From: Alopecurus myosuroides
Lineage: Eukaryota > Streptophyta > Magnoliopsida > Poales > Poaceae
Direction of reading: 5' to 3'
Length of the DNA stretch: 64,000 nucleotides
Assembly (NCBI GenBank): GCA_028641055.1
Contig: CM054061.1
Span: 33,388,264-33,452,263 of the forward strand
Shown piece after piece: positions 22,077 through 31,547 of the stretch; position 1 is the first letter of the stretch; the number at the start of each line of letters is the position of its first letter. A program made the translations under genes and the position numbers. The notes under the pieces were generated by a model. That model saw only the letters and a program-made list of their open reading frames with translations, made no database searches and was not told the DNA's origin.

Positions 22077-22559
22077 ATGCTCTGTGTTGACACGACCAAA
22101 AGGACAAAATGGTATGTGCATATTGAAAGTGATGCGTGGCTCGTGATCTGTTTATCCACGAATTAGGCGGTGTATGCATGTGAGGCGAATTTTTTTTTGA
22201 CATGTGCATGTGCGGCTGACGGATGGATGTATCATCGCTTTTGCTCTCGGGCATTTTATTTTTTTTTGTTTGCGACTCATCGTTTGTGTTCGTTGAAAAG
22301 ATAGGGAGACCCTATGTGACGCTCTTAGCGAGCTGGAAGCTCGGCTCGCCCAAATCGGGAAAGCGCACGGAATTGACCAATAGAGATGGGCCGGCCTATT
22401 ACCTTCTGGGAAAGAGATCGATCTTGTTACGTACCTGCTTCTTAGAACTGTAGGTACGGAATTTTCGAAAAAAAAAATAGAACTGCACGTCCGTGTAGAC
22501 ATAGGCACCTCCTGACTCGTGTAAAAGGAATTTTATAAAAATCCAGCCTAATATAGTAA
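22077..22559. other. Unassigned repetitive-looking sequence
   Basis: Mixed-composition sequence with a TA-rich end and homopolymer runs. I see no gene, no clear terminal repeats and no protein signature. Confidence 0.4.
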
Positions 22560-22945
22560 TCACTATAGCAGTATATTCGAAAAATCTGAACATTTTCTGA
22601 TTCTAACACATTTTTGAAAAATTTCAACATTTTTCTAAATATGAACAATTTTTAATTTTAAACCAGTTTTAAGTTTGAACGAATTTTAAAGTATAGACGA
22701 TTTTAAATATGAACAAATGTTACATATCAACAATTCTCATATTTGAACAAATTTTTAATCTAAACATTTTTTTCATTTGAACCAATTTTAAATTTGAACA
22801 TTTTTTATCCAAACAATTTTTTGAATTTCAAAAATTGGTAAATTTGAACATTTTAAAGTTTGAAACAAAAAATAATTCTGAACAAAAAAATTCGGTGAAC
22901 AAAAAAAACAAAAAAGAAAAATGGCAAAATGAAAAAAAACAGAAA
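22560..22945. repeat. AT-rich degenerate TTTGAAC repeats
   Basis: Low-complexity tract in which TTTGAAC/TTTGAACAAATTTT-like motifs recur every 15-30 bp, grading into A-rich sequence. It directly precedes the tRNA-like module at 22987. Confidence 0.6.
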
Positions 22946-22986
22946 GAGAAAGCAATAAAAAGGTTAAACGAACAGATGTATATAAA

Positions 22987-23060
22987 AGCGACCATAGTCT
23001 AGTGACTGTGCGCTGCTAGCCCGATGCCATGGTCGCGGGTTCGAACCCTGACTTCCTCCT
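22987..23060 (+). other. tRNA-like module (SINE-type, pol III B-box)
   Basis: GGTTCGAACCC at 23038-23048 fits the pol III B-box, and GTCGCGGGTTCGAACC forms a T-arm-like hairpin. A TCTAGTGACTGTGCGCTGCT stretch upstream resembles an A-box/D-arm, imperfectly. No complete cloverleaf can be drawn, so it is a tRNA-derived repeat, not a tRNA gene. Confidence 0.45.
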
Positions 23061-23199
23061 TATTTTCTCCCTTTTCTCTTTAAATGAAGTGTAAATGGAC
23101 CGACCCGCTTAAATCTCGTTTGTGGACGAGTCGTACTATGACTCGCATTAAGCGATACATAGTGGTTGTACAGTAATATTTAGCCCATATTATCTGATC

Positions 23200-24758
23200 C
23201 ATCGGGGGCTCACTTTCTGGACAATATGAACGATCTTATTGAGGGACCCGGACTACCTACAAAGGATGTGGACTCATATAGAACTATAGAGTGATTTTTC
23301 TCAAATAGCTGAGAGCTTTTAATATGTCATTGAAAGAATCATGAGTTGTTCTTGTCATATTGAAGCATAAATTGGTGGTGTTCTCCTTCGAATGTTTTAT
23401 TTGGTTGACTTGGCACATGCTTACACCATGTTTCTGACTACAAACCAGTCACTTATAGCATCTATGATCATTTATTTTTTGAACTTGTAGTACCACTTAT
23501 GATTTGATTAATGATGTTTTTGTCGCTATGCATGATTATGCTCTTTATGCTCTCTTGATTTGTCGCTCCCAGTCTTTTACAAGTCTCGACCTGTACTGAG
23601 TATGAGCTCTACTCATGCATCCAACTCCCAAAAAACAAAGTATGCCAAATGTATCCATCATACCTACCTACATGTGGTATTTAACCGCCACTCCAAAGTA
23701 AATTGCTCATGTGTTATCTTTAAAACATTCAAAATTACTCATGTTTTGTGTTCCTGTTTTAGCTCATGGGCACGCAAATAGAGAATCTTTATCTCACTTG
23801 TTGATTGGATTTCACACCATGGACTAGTGCTTCATCCGCTTATCCAATTTATAGAAGAGCTGGCAGCGGGTTGCCCAGCCCCAAATTAATACAAACAAAT
23901 TATCTTCACTATGTTTTCCCCTGATTTATCGGTCAAAATATAATTATGTAAACAAAAGAGAAAGAATGATAACCTTCTACACCAGTTACATCCTTCAATG
24001 GGAGCCGCTCTTCTGAAGTCTAGTCGGCTTGTGACGTATTGTATTTTCGGTTTACCATTCATTTACATAAAAATACACCTCTTTAAGAAAACAGACACTC
24101 CTTCATGGTATGTGATTGCTGGCAGACACCCGTGGATTCGGTAACCCATGATTTGTGTAAGAAAGGTTGGGAGGACTGTCAAACAATTTCACTACCTCTG
24201 TTTAATAAAATAAAAATCTCTAGCACATGAGTGATCCATGTTTCTCTTTGCGAAAGGCCTTTTTTTTACTTTTATGTTTAGCCTCTATCTTCTAACTTTA
24301 TGAAGAGTCGAGAGAGCATAGTTGCTATTCTGAGTTTAATGTGCATTTGTCCCAGAAATATTATTACTTTCTTCATGATGTGTTATTACTTGCTCTCAAA
24401 TTATTTGTTCTAATCTTCCTATAAATATTTGAAGGTCTCCTGGCATTTTTGTTTAGCCCAATTCATAAGGACAAGCAAAATATTATTTTGCTATGTTTTC
24501 TCTATACTTGAAACAAACGTATAACTTTCAATTCTCATGATCTTTTATTTGTGTTACTTCTCATAATGCAAAGTGATTTCTATATTTTATTGCTAGAATG
24601 ATATCAATCATGCTTGTGTTTAAAGTACTATGATCTCATCTTACATATGTTTTTACAATATGTATGATCAAGTTTAGCTTGGTAGCATGTCACCTCAGAA
24701 ATTATGAGTTTTTATCGTTTGCCTACTCGAGGACGGGTAGGACTAAGCTTGGGGATAT
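23200..24758 (+). mobile_element. 3' internal part of an older Ty3/Gypsy element
   Basis: Non-coding AT-rich sequence ending in a polypurine-type AAGCTTGGGGATAT directly before an LTR that starts TGATACGTCA. The arrangement matches the post-pol region of Triticeae Gypsy elements of the Sabrina/Fatima type (family name recalled, not verified). The 5' part is absent and the left limit is uncertain. Confidence 0.6.
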
Positions 24759-25730
24759 TGATACGTCATAAAATATCCTTAATTTCTGATGTTCTATGTT
24801 GTTTTCATGTTATTTTCTACATGTTTGCTATAGACTTTATGTCATTTTTATCGATTTCCGGTACTAACCTATTGACAAGATGCCACAGAGCCAGTTCTAT
24901 GTTTTCTGTTGTTTTTAGTTTCAAAAAAATAGTTTTGAAAATATTCTCGGAATTGGAAAATTCGAAGCCTGGAAGTTTTAGAAACCCCAAAAGTTCCACA
25001 GATTTCCGAAGAGGCCCGGAGAGGGGTCCACATGGGGGCCACAAAATTTCTCCTATTTAATCACCCTCATACGTGAACCCTAAAAATAAACCACTTTTTC
25101 CCGAGAAACAGCTGAGGCCGCCATCATCGTCAATCCGAGATCGGGAGGGTTCTAGAGCTCTCCCCGACACCCCTGCCAGGAGGGAAATTAATCATCGTAT
25201 GAGTATACACCACCATGCCCGCCTCCGGAGTGATGCATGAGTAGTTCATCCCTGGACAACGGGTCCATAATATTAGCTAGATGGTTGTCTTGTCCACTTT
25301 ATGCCTCATGTTTAAATCTCGTGAGCTTCCCTACATGATCGAGATCATCTTTTTGTAATGCTACATGTTGTGTTTGCTGGGATCCGATGAATGTTGAATG
25401 ATATGTATTCTGATTATCAATCTATCATGTTATCTTCATGCATATGTTATTTACAATCTTGCATGCTCTCCGTTGTTAGTAGATGCTCTGGCCAAGTAGA
25501 TGCTAGTGATTCCAAGAGGGAGTATTTATGCTCGACAATGGGGCATGCCTCCTTTACATCTATGCTCGAGTGACAAGTACGTGGCAGATGGAGAATGTGT
25601 TGTTGCCATTAGGGAGAAAACAACGATGTTTACATTACACACTTTGCTTACTGCGATTATCTGTTGCTTGTAACTTAATACCCAACGTTTTTTTGGATGA
25701 TATTAGGAGGGTGGATTATTAGTCATAGAT
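24759..25730 (+). repeat. LTR of the older Gypsy element, left part
   Basis: Starts TGATACGTC after the polypurine tract. The sequence breaks at 25730, where the 14.66-kb element inserted, and resumes at 40393 (CTAGTTGGATGACGGTCTAT). The last five bases, TAGAT (25726-25730), are the target duplication. Confidence 0.75.
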
Positions 25731-27208
25731 TGTAACATCCAAGTATGAAAACCCTTAGTTGTTTTATTTATTTGTTTAATTTATGCAATGCATCATGGCA
25801 TCATTCTCATTTTTATTTCTGTTTGCATTGTTTTCATAATGAATCAATCTTGTTTTCACACTTGTCTGTTACAATCTCTCAAATAAAGATTTGCAATTCC
25901 AAAAACATCAATTGCTTCCAATTATTTTTCATATTGGATCAACTCTTAAATTGTTGCTTAATTTAATCAAACCATTTCAATCATTATTTTCTAAGTCATT
26001 TCAAATTAAAACACCCCTTTTATTCCTTGTTTCCCACTTCTCAAATTGTTGCTTTAATCAAACCAATTATCAAATCAATTAAATCATTAACTCCTAAATC
26101 ATTTTCCATTTCAAACCAAGTTTCAAATCAGCACTCTTTTGAAAACATAACAATTCACCACTAATTGAAATTCTTAAACCCCTTTAAAAACCCTAGGGGA
26201 AAACCCTATGGAAAATGTTTTGTTTTACCAATATTAATTAATATTGCATATTCCAATTAAATTGGTTAATCTTAAAACAAACAAACAAACAATAAAGTTA
26301 TTGAAAAACAAAAATTGCCAAAAGGTTGCTTTCCACTAGGAAGTTCATCCTATTTTTTATTCCAAAACTCTCTTTTAACAAAGCCTTTTGCTTGTTTCCA
26401 TTTTGCTTATTTACAAAAACAAAAACAGTACAATAAAAAAAAAAAAAGCAGTGTGAGGAGAAGAGAGCAGCAGCTAGGCCCAGCCCGTTTTCTTTTTTCC
26501 AGCCCAACAACCCCTCGCACGTCGTTGTCTTCTTTCTCTTTTTCTGACGTCAGGCGTACGAGCTCCTCCTCCGTCGTTGATCCTCCTCAGGAGCTCCCGA
26601 TTTCGCGCCGTACTGAACCTGCCCACTCCATAAAAACACCGCAGCGCCCCCTCCGGCCACTCAACCCTAGCCCTAACCCCCCGGCGCCGCCACTTCTCTT
26701 CCTCTCCCCCCAATCTCTCTGCTTTCTTTTCTCTGAAACCCCCCCCGGCGATCTCTGAAACCAGTCCACCGAGCACCACTTCTTCCCCTCGTCGCCGGCC
26801 ACACCTTCACCTCGAGGCGCCACCGCCACCGGGAATGGAACCGCCTACTTCCCCTCTTCCGGTTCGACATCGCGGTTGAGCCCGAGGAGGCTCCTAGCCT
26901 CGCCGCCGTCGACCTCTATCTGCCCGCCGGCTCTGCCTCGACGGCGTTCAGCGACAGCAGCAGCAGGTAGCCGCACTGCCCTCTCCCCCTCTCGCTTGTC
27001 CGCGCCTTAGGCCCACACCCCCAGCATCACCACGCACACCTACGCCACCCGCGAGCCGCCGGAGAACCGCCGTGGTGACCACCTACCGATCGCCGGCGAC
27101 CACTGCCTGTATCTGTCAAAGTTGCAGGCTTGTTTTCGTCAGTTGCAAGTTCAGAAAACGAACCACACCTCAACCTCTCTGCGTGTTCTGTTCTGATAAC
27201 AAACACGA

Positions 27209-27280
27209 GCAAGCCGTATTGGTACTGCACCGGGAGAGCGGATCCAGTGGTTGCGGGTTCGATTCCCCCGCAAGCACCCA
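27209..27280 (+). other. tRNA-like hairpin in the 5' LTR
   Basis: TTGCGGG (27251-27257), loop TTCGATTCC, CCCGCAA (27267-27273): a perfect 7-bp T-arm-like stem carrying a B-box (GGTTCGATTCC). The 3' LTR copy is at about 37454-37526, with one extra C in the loop. No full tRNA fold is evident. Confidence 0.5.
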
Positions 27281-28297
27281 ATTTTTTTCGGGGATTTCTC
27301 CCGCACCCAGGCCCACGGGTCAGCCCCTGTTGGCCACGCGTGCGCGCCCCTGCCACGTTGGCATTGGGCCCTGCCCGTCAGCGTGTGCGTAGTGTACCTG
27401 CACGGTAACAAAAGTCTAAAAAACAAATCTGTTTTATTTTCTAATATCTTAAGTGGGCAGAATAAACACCTAAATTGAAAAGGCAATAACTTTTATTGTA
27501 TGAATCCAATAATTACAAACTTTATATGTTTTCTGTTCAGAATTTAACAAACTTTCCAAATATCCAATTTGTATTCTGTTTTGGAAACTTCAAATGCATT
27601 TAAAATTCAAATCCAAATGTTTTAAATGCAATTTGTAATAATTCATAACTAATTATTCTTAAGTCCAAATAATTCAAATAAAATATGTTTTTCACACCAT
27701 TTTTGAATGCTCTATTCAAATATAAATTTTGTTTTCTGGTTTGAATAATTTAAATTGCCTAAACTATTTAATTCTTGTTTAATTCAATTAAAAATTGTTT
27801 AATTTTGTTTAATTCATAAATAATTAATCCTAAGTCCAATTTCAAATTGTGAAACATGTAATCCAACTAAAATTTGATAAACTTTTCAAATATAAAATTT
27901 GTAATTTGTTTTGCACACTTTAAATTGATGATAACAACATTTACTTGTGTGCCATGTTTAAGTAGCAAAATTCCAAACTTAATAAATGCTTTTCTAAAAT
28001 TGTTAACTATTATTCCAATTGCATTTAATTTTGTTATCTTATTGTTCCTCATCATGCATGCATCATACTAAGTCACTTACACATGATGCTTAGTGATAGA
28101 ACAATTAATTCAACTCCCAGCATGGGCTTCCATATGCACCCTTTGCATATGGAATCCATTTAAACTTGTGTTTCATGTCAAGCAAGTTATTTTGTTGCAT
28201 CTATTAAACATGACATGCATCATCCAATGTTTGTGCACTTATGCCATGTATTGATTGCCCGTCTTCCTTCGTTGTTGTTTTGCTTCTTCTCGATTAG

Positions 28298-29665
28298 ACG
28301 ACGACGTTGGTACCGACGAGCCTTACGACACCACTACTCAGGACCTAGCCCAGTACGAGGCTGAGCTGCCAGGCAAGTTATCACTCACATGAATCATCGA
28401 GTTCCTTTCCACACTTGTTGTCGATACTATCTTTTTGTCTACTATTGCTAGCCCTATGTATCGTTGCTTGTTCTCCGAACCCATCACATGATACCTTGAG
28501 CCATGATATTGCCACCACCTCCATACCTACAGCCATTGCTTGTGCCTGTTGTTATCTAGCATGCTTAGGGTTGCTTTTACTCGAGTCTGTTGTCGGTTAC
28601 TACTGTTACTATCTTATTATCTTGTATCGGGGCTCGTTATTAATCAATCAATCCTGTTAATTGCTAATGGTAATAATAATTTGATGATAAGGCACCGGCA
28701 GGAGGCCCATGAGTGGTTTTGGAGCCTGCTAGTGTCGACCCTAATAGGAAAAGGGTCTTGTCTACCGATCCATGATGAGCGCACTACCCGCATTTGGGAA
28801 GCGAGTATGGGCGCCCCCCTCAACTTGACCTGATTCGCATCTCGTCCAAATCGCCTCATTTAGTTCGTGTTTTCCATTTGCCGCATGCATGTTTTTGCGA
28901 GCCCAGCGCAGGGTGGAACTTTCGTAGTCGGCATATAGGGGGACACGGTCTTAGAGTGCTATGATGGTCCATTTTCTTCTGGGCTTGATTAGCCGTGCGC
29001 CCAAGGTTCTTTGGGCTTGATGCGAAGAATGGTTGGTTGTGTTGAGTGCCCCGCTTGGTGGGAGGCATCCCATCTGGCGGGATATTCATGAGTGTACGGC
29101 CAAATTGGTGCAACCCTGCAGGGATAATCTTCTCGAGAAGCCGTGTTTTCCGCGGTTATGGATTACTTGGTGAAAGTACTGGCTAACAAGTACTCAGGAC
29201 AACTTCAACATAACTTACAATCATGTTTCACCCAATGATTAATAACCTGACTAGTAATAGGTTATTCACACAAATAACTCGATTCACCTTATCACAACTG
29301 TGTGAGTTATCCTCGGATTGCTTCTTTGGATAAGGGGCGAGATCCAGGATGGGTTTGGTTGAAGTTATCTTTCAGTTGGTTACAATCCTCGATCTTATCT
29401 TTTCTGTTAGCCGGAAGTTGTAGTTATTTTCTGTAGTTGGTTAGAGCAGCCAGCAGCAACTTTTATATCACCCCCTTTCTTCCGTTGATCCCAAGCATCT
29501 ATGCTTGTGTTGACGGGTAACTCCTTGATGAACTGTGAGTCTTGCTTGCCAGTACTTGGATGTACTGACCCCGTTGGGGCTGTGGTTTACGCAGAGTACT
29601 ACTACGACTACGATGCTTCCCAGGATGGTTACTTTGTGGAGTTCGACGACGCTGCAGACGAGTAG
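28298..29665 (+). other. Candidate spliced acidic ORF inside the 5' LTR
   Basis: Segment 28298-28372 (acceptor TCTCGATTAG, then DDVGTDEPYDTTTQDLAQYE) ends in AG|GCAAGT, a classic GC-type donor. Segment 29595-29665 begins after TTTACGCAG and reads EYYYDYDASQDGYFVEFDDA, then ADE and stop. Joining them keeps one frame (24 codons plus one base, then the rest). The N-terminal exon is unknown; a candidate is the exon-like block ending at 26966 (FRFDIAVEPEEAPSLAAVDL), but its phase does not fit directly. The same segments are in the 3' LTR at 38544-38618 and 39841-39911. Confidence 0.45.
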
Positions 29666-30143
29666 TTAGCTGGACCAGGGCAGGATCCAGACCTACGTGG
29701 ATGGGCTTCGCTTTTCTTTATGTTCTCAGGCTTCTTAAGCCATGGATTTGTCTGTACTCAGACCCCTTTGATTGCTTCCGCTGTTGTAATGGAGGATATG
29801 TTGGGACATGTGTCCTCTGGATGACTGTATTCGATATTTTCTGCCTTAGTGAAGGCCAGTTGCACTTATTTCATTCTTTTGTGTCTTAGAGACATTCTGT
29901 GTTATCATTCGTACCAAACTGTTGACGTACCGTGCGTGTTTGATTATGAAGTACGTCGACAGTAGTGCCTTTAGGTTCCTAGCGGATAGTTTACTTCGAC
30001 GGTGGAAGCAGGGCTTGTGTTGTCGCGCATAAGCGCAGGCCTACCAGGAAGCTGGGACGTGGGAGCATGTATGCCCCATAATCCAAGCACCTGACTTCCA
30101 GTTCGTGCGGAGAGTATCCTCTAGAAGCCCAGGGTGCGACAAA

Positions 30144-30155
30144 TGGTATCAGAGC
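30144..30155 (+). other. Primer binding site (initiator tRNA-Met)
   Basis: TGGTATCAGAGC two bases after the 5' LTR, complementary to the 3' end of plant initiator tRNA-Met; it primes minus-strand DNA synthesis. Confidence 0.95.
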
Positions 30156-30518
30156 CTGTCTGCCTGTAGGATCCCTTTTTACTGGTCGCAGTTGAGTCTA
30201 GAAACTATTTTGTAGCTATATAGGAAAAATGAAACGTGAGAGTAGGAATTCTGCCATTTTTCTTCTTTCCCCACCCACCCACCCTTTTCTGGTAAGGAAG
30301 TGAAACGTTGTTTTCTGTTCTCACCTAAACTTTCAAGTTAGGATTTCACGTGTTTTGGGTTCTCTGTAGCACCTCAGGATTTTTGGTCTCGTTTTCCCGA
30401 TGTTGCTTCGATATCATGTTCTTTTCAACATCATTATCGTCCGTTGAACCTTGTTGTTGCTTTCCACATCCTTTTTCATCTACCGGAGTCTAATCAAAAC
30501 CTTCCAAATAATCTGCAG

Positions 30519-31334
30519 ATGGGTCTCAACTACTATCCGCAGGTGGTTCGCATGACTCGCTGTGAGAGCACCGCCGGTTTTCCGGAGTTGCTGAGAGACA
30601 TGGTTACCTTTCTGGGGTTCCGTTGGGCACCAGAGTACCAGGTCTACGAGCACCAGCGAGAGTGTGACCAGACTTGCTACCGGGCTATCGTCTACATTCT
30701 GTCGGATGATGGCAGGAGCATTGCACACCAGTACGAGGCAGTAGGGTCCACAGTGGATATGGCAGTGCAGCAGGCAGCGTACGTGAGTATCACCGTTCTC
30801 CGTGCTGACTACTGGGGGTTTGATAAGTCCAGTTTTCGTCACATCCCCCGTGGTTACATCACGGCAGCGGGAGCTCACTTCACTATCCACCGCGACATGG
30901 ATACCTACGAGACTGATAGCTCCAGGCTCCAGATCACTGCCCAGTTCGCTAGTCACAGTGATGCCGTTGCTTCCGCACTTTCTCAGGAGTTAGCCTCAGT
31001 CAGGGAGCAGCTCCGCCTTGCTCTCACTCGTCTGGCGACGTACACCACAGACTTTGTTGGAGACGAGCGCTTCGCACGTGTCGTTCAGCCAGCTGGTCTT
31101 CCGTTGCCAGATGCTGGAGGTTACGAGCCGATCAGAGGCCCACTTCTCGACCTCGGAGCTGGTTACACAGGGATTCCCCGCTATGGAGCACAGGGAGAGG
31201 ACGCTTTCTGCTTCACCACACCGAGAGTTGCTCTCAGAGCAGTTCCTATCTACATGGATCGTCGTGATACCTACTTCCGTGGGATTCCTCCTCACCGTAT
31301 CTCTCGTCGTACTACTCACCGCCGTCCTGCGTGA
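30519..31334 (+). CDS. Extra ORF upstream of gag, dsRNA-binding-like (hypothetical)
   Basis: A 271-aa sense ORF between the PBS and gag, starting at the first in-frame ATG (30519; MGLNYYPQVV). The open frame extends a little further upstream without an ATG. It is not part of canonical gag-pol. Residues about 20-96 have the pattern of a double-stranded-RNA-binding fold: a helix (ELLRDMVTFLG), PEYQVYEHQ, strands including CYRAIVYI, then an Ala-rich helix (STVDMAVQQAAYVSITVLR). A Leu-heptad coiled-coil-like helix (ALSQELASVREQLRLALTRL) lies near 150-175. The C-terminus is Arg-rich (RRTTHRRPA). Its uninterrupted state beside an intact Gag-Pol suggests it is maintained. The domain assignment is by pattern only, and function is unknown. 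Confidence 0.7.
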   Translation: MGLNYYPQVVRMTRCESTAGFPELLRDMVTFLGFRWAPEYQVYEHQRECDQTCYRAIVYILSDDGRSIAHQYEAVGSTVDMAVQQAAYVSITVLRADYWGFDKSSFRHIPRGYITAAGAHFTIHRDMDTYETDSSRLQITAQFASHSDAVASALSQELASVREQLRLALTRLATYTTDFVGDERFARVVQPAGLPLPDAGGYEPIRGPLLDLGAGYTGIPRYGAQGEDAFCFTTPRVALRAVPIYMDRRDTYFRGIPPHRISRRTTHRRPA

Positions 31335-31547
31335 TGAGCATGGGAGTACCGTTGTATCCATTACTAGCTGTGTCTAGTTTATCCTTTCGTTTTCGAACCA
31401 TGTATTTGGTCTGTTGGATATTCTGATGTATTTGAACATGTGATGATGTACCTGTTGGATTATCTATTCATGCGTCGGAATAATCTATCTTTCGGTTACC
31501 AAGTCTATCCTTTTCTGTTGTTGTGCTAAAATGAATTTCTGTTCAGG

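Larger units (their letters stand above)
25731..30141 (+). repeat. 5' LTR, 4411 bp
   Basis: Begins TGTAACATCC and ends GGTGCGACA. It contains an AT-rich U3-like part, a GC/CT-rich exon-like block (26480-26966), a tRNA-like hairpin (27209-27280), further AT-rich sequence and two short acidic exon-like segments (28298-28372, 29595-29665). It provides promoter and polyadenylation functions for the element. Confidence 0.95.

Noticed and set aside
22987..23060. Functional tRNA gene (also 27209-27280, 37454-37526, 50101-50180)
   Set aside because: Only the T-arm/B-box is convincing; acceptor stem, D-arm and anticodon arm cannot be completed.
26315..27486. Several 60-120-codon ORFs in the LTRs as host genes
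   Set aside because: They lie inside both LTR copies, mostly overlap on both strands, and most lack a true ATG. Only the spliced acidic segments were kept, as a low-confidence candidate.
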